The notes beneath the pieces were generated by a model. It was given only the letters and a program-made list of their open reading frames with translations, did not search any database and had not been told where the DNA came from. Below are positions 18,190-25,108 of a stretch of 64,000 bases of DNA, piece by piece. Source of the DNA: Chitinophaga nivalis (GTDB lineage: Bacteria > Bacteroidota > Bacteroidia > Chitinophagales > Chitinophagaceae); contig NZ_JAPDNR010000001.1 in assembly GCF_025989125.1 (NCBI RefSeq), forward strand, positions 868,001 to 932,000. The letters run 5' to 3'. The first letter of the stretch is position 1, and the number at the start of each line of letters is the position of its first letter. The position numbers were made by a program, and so were the translations under genes.

Positions 18190-18393
18190 CTATCCTCCTT
18201 GCGTAGCACGGATGATAGTGATGTTGTCGGCTGCGGACAATGATTGGTTTTCCCAGGAAGACTTAGGTACTACCTGGTTGTTGACAGCTACCGCAATGCC
18301 TTTTAGTGCAGAGAGTTGAATAAACTGTAAGAGTGCAGCAATCGTTATTCCCGGCTGCACCGCATAAAGTTTATTGTTTACATGTACTTCCAT
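18190..18393 (-). CDS. thiS: Sulfur carrier protein ThiS
   Basis: 67-residue ubiquitin-like protein ending in the required Gly-Gly (TIIRATQGG), whose C-terminal thiocarboxylate donates sulfur to the thiazole ring. Beta-grasp pattern: MEVHVNNKLYAVQPGITIAALLQF, then GIAVAVNNQVVPKSSW. First gene after the TPP riboswitch. The enzyme that adenylates its tail (ThiF) is not encoded in this operon. Confidence 0.93.
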   Translation of the reverse strand: MEVHVNNKLYAVQPGITIAALLQFIQLSALKGIAVAVNNQVVPKSSWENQSLSAADNITIIRATQGG

Positions 18394-18456
18394 GTTGACA
18401 GGAATTTAAGTGAACAATAAACTTTAAGGATGTGGAAAGATGAAGAAGGTTCAGTT

Positions 18457-18549
18457 ACTTTTCCCTACGGCAGTATGAACTGCTTCAGGTACTGAGGGTA
18501 TCATCTCAGCTTATTTATCAGCGTACCAATAAATAAACACCCCTAAAGT
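18457..18549 (-). promoter_or_regulatory. TPP riboswitch upstream of the thiamine operon
   Basis: On the minus strand the aptamer core is easily read: P1 ACTTT, then AGGGGTG, the pyrimidine-binding GCTGAGATGATACCC, ACCTGA, and the closing CGTAGGGAA followed by AAAGT (P1). AGGGGTG pairs with TACCC as P2. It sits 63 nt before the thiS start. Binding of thiamine pyrophosphate is known to switch off such operons. A G-C rich terminator is not obvious between aptamer and thiS, so control of translation initiation seems more likely. Confidence 0.95.
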
Positions 18550-18582
18550 GAGGGGTAAAAGTAATATAAAAATCAGGAATGT

Positions 18583-18616
18583 CAAATAAAGAATCAGATC
18601 GTGTTGGGCATCAACA
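18583..18616 (-). promoter_or_regulatory. Candidate promoter of the thiamine operon
   Basis: Minus strand: TTTATTTG (18583-18590, one base off TAnnTTTG) with GTTG about 21 bp upstream (18612-18616). The start would fall just before the riboswitch, at about 18577. Confidence 0.4.
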
Positions 18617-18686
18617 TTATTTATATTATCTGATATGTGTTACCTGTTGTGTTTAATTCGTAATTTGAAATTTGTAATTTTAACGT

Positions 18687-19169
18687 ATGAAAGGATTCAT
18701 TTTCCCTTGTTTATTGGTAGTTATGTCAGCATGCGGAGACCGGGTGAACAAAGATCATAAAGTACCGGAAGAAGATATGTTGCACGACAGCAGCCTGATA
18801 GTGGTAGCAGACAGCAGCCGTATCGGTATAACAGACAGTGTAGCTGTTGTGGCAGATACGGTGCATGTGGATGCTGCCAGACTCATAGGAAAGTGGATAC
18901 AACCTGTGGCCGGCCTGGAGAAAGAGATGCAGGGTTTTCAGTTACGGAAGAATGGTACCGCCAGGTCCATCAACATGTACACATTGATCTATGAGAAATG
19001 GCAGGTGACCCACGACACCTTATTGCTGTGGAATCATTCGGAAGGTGTAAAAGATACTTCTGCTATGATCGACACCATCATCATTAAAGAATTATCTGAT
19101 ACCTCCCTGGTATTGTTTCCGGTAAAGGCTGCAGAAGGCTATACCGAAAGATACCGGAGAAGTTTCTGA
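18687..19169 (+). CDS. Lipocalin-like lipoprotein
   Basis: 160 residues with a lipoprotein signal (LLVVMSAC, Cys at 16), then a low-complexity Ser/Asp/Val linker to about 60. The C-terminal domain (LIGKWIQPVAG, MQGFQLRKNGTARSINMYTL, YEKWQVTHDTLLLW) has the GxW and short beta-strand pattern of Bacteroidota lipocalin-like domains. It probably binds a small hydrophobic or cell-wall ligand at the outer membrane, but no ligand can be inferred. It is monocistronic and convergent with the next gene. Confidence 0.7.
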   Translation: MKGFIFPCLLVVMSACGDRVNKDHKVPEEDMLHDSSLIVVADSSRIGITDSVAVVADTVHVDAARLIGKWIQPVAGLEKEMQGFQLRKNGTARSINMYTLIYEKWQVTHDTLLLWNHSEGVKDTSAMIDTIIIKELSDTSLVLFPVKAAEGYTERYRRSF

Positions 19170-19210
19170 TGTCATCTTAGCATAGGGTACCGGTATGATA
19201 CCGGTCCTGA

Positions 19211-19462
19211 TCAGTTATACAGCTGCCACAATCCAATCAGGCAGGATACTACCGACATAAATATCCCGGCGGTAGCGAGTTGCATATCATCAATATTTTT
19301 TCTGCCAATGTACAAGGATACCAGTCCGATGACGGTAGCGATAGCTCCTGCCGTGACAGCGTATACCGGTATTTTGGTGCTGAATGCAAATACGGCAGAC
19401 AGCACGCCGATTACCAGTGAGGCAATGCAGGCGACTTTTGTTAATGTTGTTGAGTGTTGCAT
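19211..19462 (-). CDS. Small membrane protein of unknown function
   Basis: 83 residues with three hydrophobic segments: VACIASLVIGVLSAVFAF (about 9-26), PVYAVTAGAIATVIGLVSLYIG (about 32-53) and LATAGIFMSVVSCLIGLW (about 62-79), separated by short polar loops (STK, RKNIDD). I do not recognise a named family. It may be cotranscribed with the hydroxylase gene 42 nt upstream. A short ACCGGT-type inverted repeat (19188-19204) lies between it and the convergent lipocalin gene. Confidence 0.65.
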   Translation of the reverse strand: MQHSTTLTKVACIASLVIGVLSAVFAFSTKIPVYAVTAGAIATVIGLVSLYIGRKNIDDMQLATAGIFMSVVSCLIGLWQLYN

Positions 19463-19504
19463 AAGAAGCGGGCGTTTAATCAGGTGAAGGAATAAATTGT
19501 CGGC

Positions 19505-20347
19505 TTATAGGTGTTTGTGACTGTTTGTATTTTCTTTCGCAGATGTGTATGGTTCCTGCTCCCAGGGAACTTTCAGGAGCGGGCCTATTGCTTCGTAACG
19601 GGTGGCCCCGTATTCATCCAGTCCGTATTTAATAGCGGTCGTATCTGCCACTTTCACAAAAGTGCCAAACAGCCGGTCCCACAGGGAGAAGATGTTGGCA
19701 TAATTGGAATCCGTTTCCGGCTGAAAGTGGCTATGGTGTACCTTATGCATATCCGGAGATACGATCACCCAGCTTAAGGCATTATCGAGGGCTTTGGGCA
19801 GGTGAATGTTGGCATGATTGAACTGCGACATGAATGCAGACAGGGTCTGATAAAACATGACCATCCAGAAAGGCACCCCCATGATAAGAATAGCCAGGAA
19901 CAAGGCCACTACCCGGAAACAACTTTCTATCGGATGATGCCGTAAGGCAGTGGTGCTGTCTATATGTGTATCAATGTGATGTATTTTATGATAGCGCCAC
20001 ATCCAGGCGGTTTTGTGTTGTACGAGGTGTATCAGGTAAGCGCCGATGAAATCCAGCATCAGTAAGGCCAGGATGGTATGCAGCCATAGTGGTAATTGCA
20101 GCAGGTAGAGCAGGCCGAAATGCCGGGAGCTGGTCCACCAGGCAGCCTTTACGATGAGGAAAGCCGCAGCGGTATTAATAATAAGGGTGGTGAGGGTAAA
20201 GAACAGGTTGATGCCGGCATGCTGGTAACGGTTGTGCCGGAACCGGAATCTGGGTATGATGCCTTCTATAATCCATAGCAGCAGCAGTCCACCAACCAAC
20301 ATGGCGGTACGATAGCTGGACGGAATATTTTCAAAAAAGCTTACCAT
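19505..20347 (-). CDS. Sterol desaturase / fatty acid hydroxylase family protein
   Basis: 280-residue inner-membrane di-iron oxygenase. Four to five hydrophobic segments precede the histidine clusters that bind iron: HLVQH near 107, HKIHHIDTHID near 120, RHHP near 135, and the C-terminal HKVHHSH near 208. This HxxxH / HxxHH pattern defines the family, which hydroxylates or desaturates lipids such as fatty acids and carotenoids. The substrate is unknown. Length is typical of bacterial members. Confidence 0.9.
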   Translation of the reverse strand: MVSFFENIPSSYRTAMLVGGLLLLWIIEGIIPRFRFRHNRYQHAGINLFFTLTTLIINTAAAFLIVKAAWWTSSRHFGLLYLLQLPLWLHTILALLMLDFIGAYLIHLVQHKTAWMWRYHKIHHIDTHIDSTTALRHHPIESCFRVVALFLAILIMGVPFWMVMFYQTLSAFMSQFNHANIHLPKALDNALSWVIVSPDMHKVHHSHFQPETDSNYANIFSLWDRLFGTFVKVADTTAIKYGLDEYGATRYEAIGPLLKVPWEQEPYTSAKENTNSHKHL

Positions 20348-20697
20348 ATGCCTGTAATAAATATATAACCGTGTATACTGTACTATAGGGTGGTTTTTCT
20401 GGCCAGGCCAACAAAATCTTTACTGCGGATAAGCGGAGATGGTTAATCTGTTTGTAATAAAAAAGAACCTATATGCGTTACTGTTATTATGCCCGGGGCT
20501 TGCTGTCCTTTATGAATACAGGTTGTTTTTTATGTTGTGGCGAACGTATTCGCCCCTAAAATTTACGACTATTTGGGCAATTAATAAAGGGGTGTTTTGG
20601 GCCACAGGAGGAGAATACAGCAACTTACTGGCAGAGACTGCCTTATGTATTAATTTATTTAGAAAGCATTATTATACAAGAGGGGCTAATAACGAAA
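20348..20697. other. Intergenic region between hydroxylase and dnaN terminator
   Basis: No gene is supported here. A plus-strand frame (20439-20714) exists but runs into the dnaN terminator stem, has no recognisable domain and unusual composition. The hydroxylase promoter must lie near 20348-20420; no clear consensus is seen. Confidence 0.5.
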
Positions 20698-20726
20698 GAA
20701 GCGAAGACCGGTAAGATCTTCGCTTC
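20688..20726 (-). terminator. Terminator of dnaN
   Basis: Perfect 10-bp stem (GAAGCGAAGA / TCTTCGCTTC), 9-nt loop, with TTTCGTTATT after it on the minus strand, about 30 nt past the dnaN stop. Confidence 0.75.
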
Positions 20727-20756
20727 AGTATTGTTGTTTATTTCCGGGTGGAAATA

Positions 20757-21875
20757 TTAGTTGTTCAGCATCAGTGGCATTACCAGCATCAGGAGGTCTT
20801 CATTTTCTTCTTTTTCAGAAGGTTTCAGAATACCTGCTTTGGTAGCAGTAGCCAGTTCGATAGAGATTTCATCTCCTTCCGCCGCATTCAGCATTTCGAT
20901 CAGGAATTTAGCGTTGAAAGCGATTTGCATATCGTCGCCGGTATACTGGCAGCTCATGCGCTCATTTCCTTCAAAAGAGAAATCCACATCCTGTGCAGAG
21001 AGTTGCAGTTCGCTGCCGGTGATGCTCAGAGCTACCTGGTTGGTGCTTTTGTTGGCAAATACACCTACCCGTTTCAGCGCGTTTTGGAAGTCGCTTTTTA
21101 CTACCGTGAGGCGGTATGGATTGTCTTTTGGTATTACTACCTTATAGTCAGGAAAACGTGCATCAATGAGGCGGCAGATCATCTGTGCACCTTCATGCTG
21201 TACGAAGAAGTGGTTCTGGCTATAGGAAACTTTGATTTCTGAATCGTTGTCCGGCAGGGCAGATTTCAACAGGTTCAACGGTTTTTTAGGAACGATGAAG
21301 CTGTCGGCCTGTGGGCATTTAACATCTGTTCTTACATATTTCACCAGGCGATGTGCATCGGTGGCAACAAAAGTAAGGCTGTCGGTAGCAATTTCGAAGA
21401 ATACGCCGGTCATAGCGGGGCGCAGATCGTCGTTGCTGACAGCAAACAGGGTTTTATTGATGGCTGTTACCAGTCCGGTAGCAGACATGGTGAAAGAAGT
21501 GGTATCATCAGCAGCCGGTTCTTTCGGGAAGTTTTCCGGGTTTTCGCCCATTACTTTGTACTTACCGTTGTCGGAAGTGATTTCCACTGCATAAGAGTTC
21601 AGGTCAATGTGAAAAGTCAGTGGCTGGTCCGGCAGGTTTTTGAGGGAGTCCATCAAGATTTTTGCCGGAATACAGATGCGTCCGCTTTCTTTGGCTTCCA
21701 CCTCCAGCTTCACCCGCATCACAGTTTCGAGGTCAGTTGCAACTACAGTCAATTCATTCTTGTCAATCAGGAACAGAAAATCCTCCAGTATAGGTAATAC
21801 TGTATTGGAATTGATAACACCACTGATCTGTTGTAATTGTTTTAATAAAGTAGAGGAAGAAACAATAAATTTCAT
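20757..21875 (-). CDS. dnaN: DNA polymerase III sliding clamp (beta subunit)
   Basis: 372 residues, the usual length. The ring-shaped dimer tethers replicative polymerase to DNA. Marks: MKFIVSSSTLLKQLQQISGVI at the start, three similar domains of about 120 residues, TGVFFEIATDSLTFVATDAHRLV near 155, LLKSALPDNDSEIKVSYSQNHFF near 205, and the C-terminal motif LLMLVMPLML (canonical VVMPMRL, the protein-binding pocket tail). It stands alone, away from dnaA or recF, as is common in Bacteroidota. Confidence 0.97.
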   Translation of the reverse strand: MKFIVSSSTLLKQLQQISGVINSNTVLPILEDFLFLIDKNELTVVATDLETVMRVKLEVEAKESGRICIPAKILMDSLKNLPDQPLTFHIDLNSYAVEITSDNGKYKVMGENPENFPKEPAADDTTSFTMSATGLVTAINKTLFAVSNDDLRPAMTGVFFEIATDSLTFVATDAHRLVKYVRTDVKCPQADSFIVPKKPLNLLKSALPDNDSEIKVSYSQNHFFVQHEGAQMICRLIDARFPDYKVVIPKDNPYRLTVVKSDFQNALKRVGVFANKSTNQVALSITGSELQLSAQDVDFSFEGNERMSCQYTGDDMQIAFNAKFLIEMLNAAEGDEISIELATATKAGILKPSEKEENEDLLMLVMPLMLNN

Positions 21876-21979
21876 GATTTATATAAGTTTGCTTGTCATT
21901 CTATAGTTTCCGGTAACCGTCCCTGCATTCTCTGTCCGTTCGGTTGTTACCTGCATAAAAGGTGTAAATGTACTGTAAA

Positions 21980-21987
21980 CAAAGATA
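21980..21987 (-). promoter_or_regulatory. Candidate -7 element (TATCTTTG) for dnaN
   Basis: Minus strand TATCTTTG exactly matches TAnnTTTG and would give a leader of about 100 nt. No strong -33 TTTG at the usual distance. The 385-bp gap 21876-22260 otherwise holds only AT-rich sequence and the aminotransferase promoter. Confidence 0.45.
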
Positions 21988-22207
21988 GAAAGTTTTGTTA
22001 TACCCCCTAATTTCATCACATCTTATGCACTAAGATAATGCGGTTTTACACAACGATTTGCAGGCATTGATGTATTAATCAAAAAATTAATACTAAACAG
22101 AAAGACTAAATATGGTATCCTGATTAGAAAATGTGTAATAATAGATGTTGATTATTGTATAACATGAAAAGAATTAGCCTGTTCTTTTAAATTATCTTCA
22201 AAACGGT

Positions 22208-22215
22208 TACTTTTG
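22208..22215 (+). promoter_or_regulatory. -7 element (TACTTTTG) for the aminotransferase gene
   Basis: Exact match to TAnnTTTG, followed by CCCCGC. The start site would be near 22221, about 40 nt before the ATG at 22261. This rules out the TTG at 22213 as translation start, because it lies inside the promoter. Confidence 0.55.
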
Positions 22216-22260
22216 CCCCGCAAAAAAAAACATTCCCAAACCCAACTAAAAAAGCAGGTT

Positions 22261-23520
22261 ATGAAACTGTCTCATTTAGCCGAAACATTGATTGGATCAG
22301 AAATCATCAAGTTAGCAGCTGAAATAAAGGAGAAACAGGCCAAGGGCGAGAAGATCTACAACTTCACAATTGGCGATTTTGACCCGAAGGTATTTCCTAT
22401 CCCGGTTGAATTTGAACAGGAAATCATAACTGCCTATAAGGAGCATCTTACCAACTATCCTCCGGCAGATGGTATTCCTGAACTGCGGAAAGCTGTAGGC
22501 GATTTTATTGCTGCAGGTGAAGGACTGACCTATGATCCGGCCAAAGAGATTGTGATCTCCTGTGGCGGTCGCCCTATCATTTATGCTACTTTCAGAACCA
22601 TTGTAGACCGCGGTGAGAAAGTAGTATATGCTACTCCTTCCTGGAACAATAATCACTATGCGCATTTCCTGGAAGCAGAACATGTTATCCTGGAAACCAA
22701 AGCGGAAAATGATTTCATGCCTACGGCAGCGGAACTGCAACCACTCCTGAAAGGTGCTACCCTGCTGGCATTATGTTCCCCGCAAAACCCTACCGGTACT
22801 GCTTTCGGCAAACAACAGCTGGAAGAAATCTGCGACCTGGTACTGGCAGAAAACAAAAGCAGGGGTGCCAACGAAAAGCCGCTGTACGTAATGTTCGACC
22901 AGATGTATTGGGTCCTTACTTTCGGTAATACCCATCACCATAATCCCGTATCTCTCCGCCCTGAAATGCGCGACTACACCATTTTTATCGATGGTATGAG
23001 TAAAGCATTTGCTGCTACTGGTGTAAGAGTAGGCTGGGCGCTCGGACCTGCACACGTTATCGGTAAAATGAAATCTATTCTGTCGCACGTAGGCGCCTGG
23101 AGCCCTATGGCAGAACAGAAAGCTGCGGCACGTTACCTGGTGCAAACCGAAAATGTGCAAAAATACCTGCAGCATTTCAAAGGTGAAATCGAAGAAAGAC
23201 TGGTGAAAATATCCCAGGGCTTCGATAACCTGAAGAAAGCAGGTCATAACGTAGAAGCCATTGCCCCACAGGCAGCCATTTACCTGACGATCAAATTTGA
23301 CCTCGTGGGTAAACAAACGGCGGATGGTACCGTGCTGGCAGATCAGGCAGCCGTAACTTCCTACATCCTGGATGAAGCGAAAATCGCCCTGGTACCGTTC
23401 TATGCGTTCGGTGCCGCTAAAAACTCTCCCTGGTATCGCCTGAGCGTAGGTACCTGCGTGAAAGAAGAAATTCCGGCCATGTTCGAAAAATTACAGGCTG
23501 CACTGGAGAAACTGAAATAA
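22261..23520 (+). CDS. Class I PLP-dependent aminotransferase
   Basis: 419 residues from the ATG at 22261 (MKLSHLAETLIGSEIIKLA). Fold-type I features: GDFDPKVFPIP and YPPADGIPELRKAVGDF at the N-terminus, SPQNPTGTAFG near 180 (substrate/PLP Asn), FDQMYWVLTF near 215 (Asp and Tyr contacts to PLP), and the Schiff-base Lys in GMSKAFAATGVRVGWA near 250. It resembles aspartate or aromatic aminotransferases of the AspB type, but the exact amino acid cannot be fixed from sequence. Monocistronic, with a good promoter just upstream. Confidence 0.9.
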   Translation: MKLSHLAETLIGSEIIKLAAEIKEKQAKGEKIYNFTIGDFDPKVFPIPVEFEQEIITAYKEHLTNYPPADGIPELRKAVGDFIAAGEGLTYDPAKEIVISCGGRPIIYATFRTIVDRGEKVVYATPSWNNNHYAHFLEAEHVILETKAENDFMPTAAELQPLLKGATLLALCSPQNPTGTAFGKQQLEEICDLVLAENKSRGANEKPLYVMFDQMYWVLTFGNTHHHNPVSLRPEMRDYTIFIDGMSKAFAATGVRVGWALGPAHVIGKMKSILSHVGAWSPMAEQKAAARYLVQTENVQKYLQHFKGEIEERLVKISQGFDNLKKAGHNVEAIAPQAAIYLTIKFDLVGKQTADGTVLADQAAVTSYILDEAKIALVPFYAFGAAKNSPWYRLSVGTCVKEEIPAMFEKLQAALEKLK

Positions 23521-23568
23521 TATACCTCCCGAAACCGCTTACGGGCCGTTTCCGGTATAAATAATAAG

Positions 23569-23664
23569 AACACCGGTATTTTACCCTTTCCCGGGCAGAT
23601 GCGTGCAAAAAACAACTGCATGGATCTGTTGGGCGAAGGTGGAAATACCGGTGTTTCGTTTTTA
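23569..23664 (+). repeat. Long inverted repeat after the aminotransferase gene
   Basis: Two 13-bp arms (AACACCGGTATTT 23569-23581 and AAATACCGGTGTT 23643-23655) flank a 61-nt middle that can itself pair (CAGAT/ATCTG, TGCA around CAAAAAACAAC, CCC/GGG). The right arm is followed by TCGTTTTTAT. It may be an extended terminator of the aminotransferase transcript or a structured RNA end. The rest of the 322-bp gap up to 23842 holds the tetR promoter. Confidence 0.6.
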
Positions 23665-23769
23665 TGTCCGCATACTTTTGTTATGGATGTTAGCCCCCTT
23701 CCCTACCCCGTTTCCACCCTTATTTCTGACTTTCTGACTTTTGTCATCAAAAAGTTAAATACCTGTTAA

Positions 23770-23818
23770 AAGGTCAACCGGCGTTACTAAGTCGGAAAAA
23801 CTTTTTAATTTTGACCTT
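23770..23818 (+). promoter_or_regulatory. tetR promoter (-7 TAATTTTG at 23806-23813) flanked by an inverted repeat
   Basis: TAATTTTG exactly fits TAnnTTTG and places the start near 23820. Eight-bp arms AAGGTCAA (23770-23777) and TTGACCTT (23811-23818) face each other across it. A 12-bp direct repeat TCAAAAAGTTAA occurs at 23747-23758 and again at 23832-23843, up to the start codon. These are candidate operator elements for one of the two TetR proteins; that is inference. Confidence 0.45.
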
Positions 23819-23842
23819 GAAACTAAAAAAGTCAAAAAGTTA

Positions 23843-24448
23843 ATGCACACAGAAGCCAAAGACGAAATGAGGGATAAGATCCTGGATGCGGCTCTGAAGC
23901 GTTTTACTCACTATGGCGCTTCAAAAACCACCATGAACGAGATTGCAGATGATCTGCACTGTTCAAAGGCATCGTTGTATTATTATTTCGCTGATAAGAA
24001 CGGCATGCACATGGCGGTGCTGGAGCGGATTGCGGAAGCGTATTTCCGGGAGATGGAGAAAGTAGTCGACCAGATGACATCTGCCGCCAAAGTATTAAAA
24101 GATATTATTGAAATCAGGAGAATGTTCCTTAGTAGATTCTGCCGGCTGGAAATATTCAAGGTAGTATACGACCGGTCCTCCTTTTTTCATGAAAAAATGG
24201 TGATGGCCAAAAGACGGGAAATAGCTATCCATACCCACATTATTCAAGCGGGTGTAGCGATGGGTGAATTTCAGTCGGAAGATCCTGCCGCCACCGCAGA
24301 ACTGATGGTACATGCGTTGATGGGATTACGCTTTACAGTACCGGATCAGTACCGGGAAGACATGGAGCTGGATGAAGCCGCATTTGAACAGGTTATTGAA
24401 AAACAAAAAATGTTACTCGATATTTTTATTCAAGGAATGAAGGCGTAA
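23843..24448 (+). CDS. TetR/AcrR-family transcriptional regulator (first of two)
   Basis: 201 residues. N-terminal HTH at about 10-55: RDKILDAALKRFTHYGASKTTMNEIADDLHCSKASLYYYFADKNGM is a textbook TetR DNA-binding domain. The helical C-terminal half is variable and would bind the inducer. It heads a run of five plus-strand genes with 17- to 39-nt gaps, ending in an RND efflux pump, so it most likely represses this operon and itself. The start ATG sits at the end of a repeated TCAAAAAGTTAA element. Confidence 0.92.
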   Translation: MHTEAKDEMRDKILDAALKRFTHYGASKTTMNEIADDLHCSKASLYYYFADKNGMHMAVLERIAEAYFREMEKVVDQMTSAAKVLKDIIEIRRMFLSRFCRLEIFKVVYDRSSFFHEKMVMAKRREIAIHTHIIQAGVAMGEFQSEDPAATAELMVHALMGLRFTVPDQYREDMELDEAAFEQVIEKQKMLLDIFIQGMKA

Positions 24449-24465
24449 TTATAAAAACAGGAATC

Positions 24466-25080
24466 ATGATAGTGAAGGACAGGATAATGGAAACAGCGCT
24501 CAGGATGTTCAAAACATACGGCGTAAAAGGAGTGACAATGTTTGATATTGCACGTGATTGCGGAGTCTCCAAAAAAACCGTATACGAGCATTTTATTGAC
24601 AAACAAACATTGATAGACGAAGGCGTACAACAACTGCTCAACAACCACATCACCTTTTTCCAGGAATGTTTACAGTCTACCGAAAACGCGATTGAAGAAC
24701 TGGTGCGCAACATGCGGTACATTGTGAATATCGCCAAAACACTGAACCCGGTACTGCTGTATGAAATCCAGAAGTATCATCCGGACACCTGGCGGAGTGT
24801 GGAAAAGTTTCAAACGGATTGTATCCTGCACAGCATCAAAGAAAATTTAAAAAGAGGCATCGCAGAAGGATTATATCGGGAACACCTACAGATCGATATC
24901 ATTGCACGTATGCGCCAACTACAACTGGAAGCCGCTTATGACCCGATTCAATATCCGGCAGATCAATATGATTTACGGGCAGTAATGGACCAGCTGACCG
25001 CACACTTCATATATGGTATTGCTACTATCAAGGGACATGAACTGGTGAACCAATATTTGCATATCAAAGAAGAAGAATAA
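24466..25080 (+). CDS. TetR/AcrR-family transcriptional regulator (second of two)
   Basis: 204 residues with HTH at about 5-50 (KDRIMETALRMFKTYGVKGVTMFDIARDCGVSKKTVYEHFIDKQTLI). It starts 17 nt after the first TetR gene but is not a close copy of it: outside the HTH, similarity is not evident by eye, so this is not a recent duplication. The ligand domain is helical, with a Tyr-rich C-terminus (YDPIQYPADQYDLRAVMDQ). Two regulators ahead of one pump might respond to different compounds or form a heterodimer. Confidence 0.92.
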   Translation: MIVKDRIMETALRMFKTYGVKGVTMFDIARDCGVSKKTVYEHFIDKQTLIDEGVQQLLNNHITFFQECLQSTENAIEELVRNMRYIVNIAKTLNPVLLYEIQKYHPDTWRSVEKFQTDCILHSIKENLKRGIAEGLYREHLQIDIIARMRQLQLEAAYDPIQYPADQYDLRAVMDQLTAHFIYGIATIKGHELVNQYLHIKEEE

Positions 25081-25108
25081 AACACAACGACGCTAACTAA
25101 TTAAACTT

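Noticed and set aside
19188..19204. ACCGGTAT/ATACCGGT repeat between convergent genes
   Set aside because: Too short a stem with no T-run; noted only as a possible weak terminator.
20439..20714. Plus-strand 91-codon frame
   Set aside because: Ends inside the dnaN terminator stem, odd composition, no recognisable domain or promoter.
22213..22260. Upstream extension of the aminotransferase from TTG
   Set aside because: The TTG lies inside the -7 promoter element; residues PRKKKHSQTQ have no place in the family.
24466..25080. Second TetR gene as a recent duplicate of the first
   Set aside because: Apart from the general HTH pattern the two proteins do not look alike.
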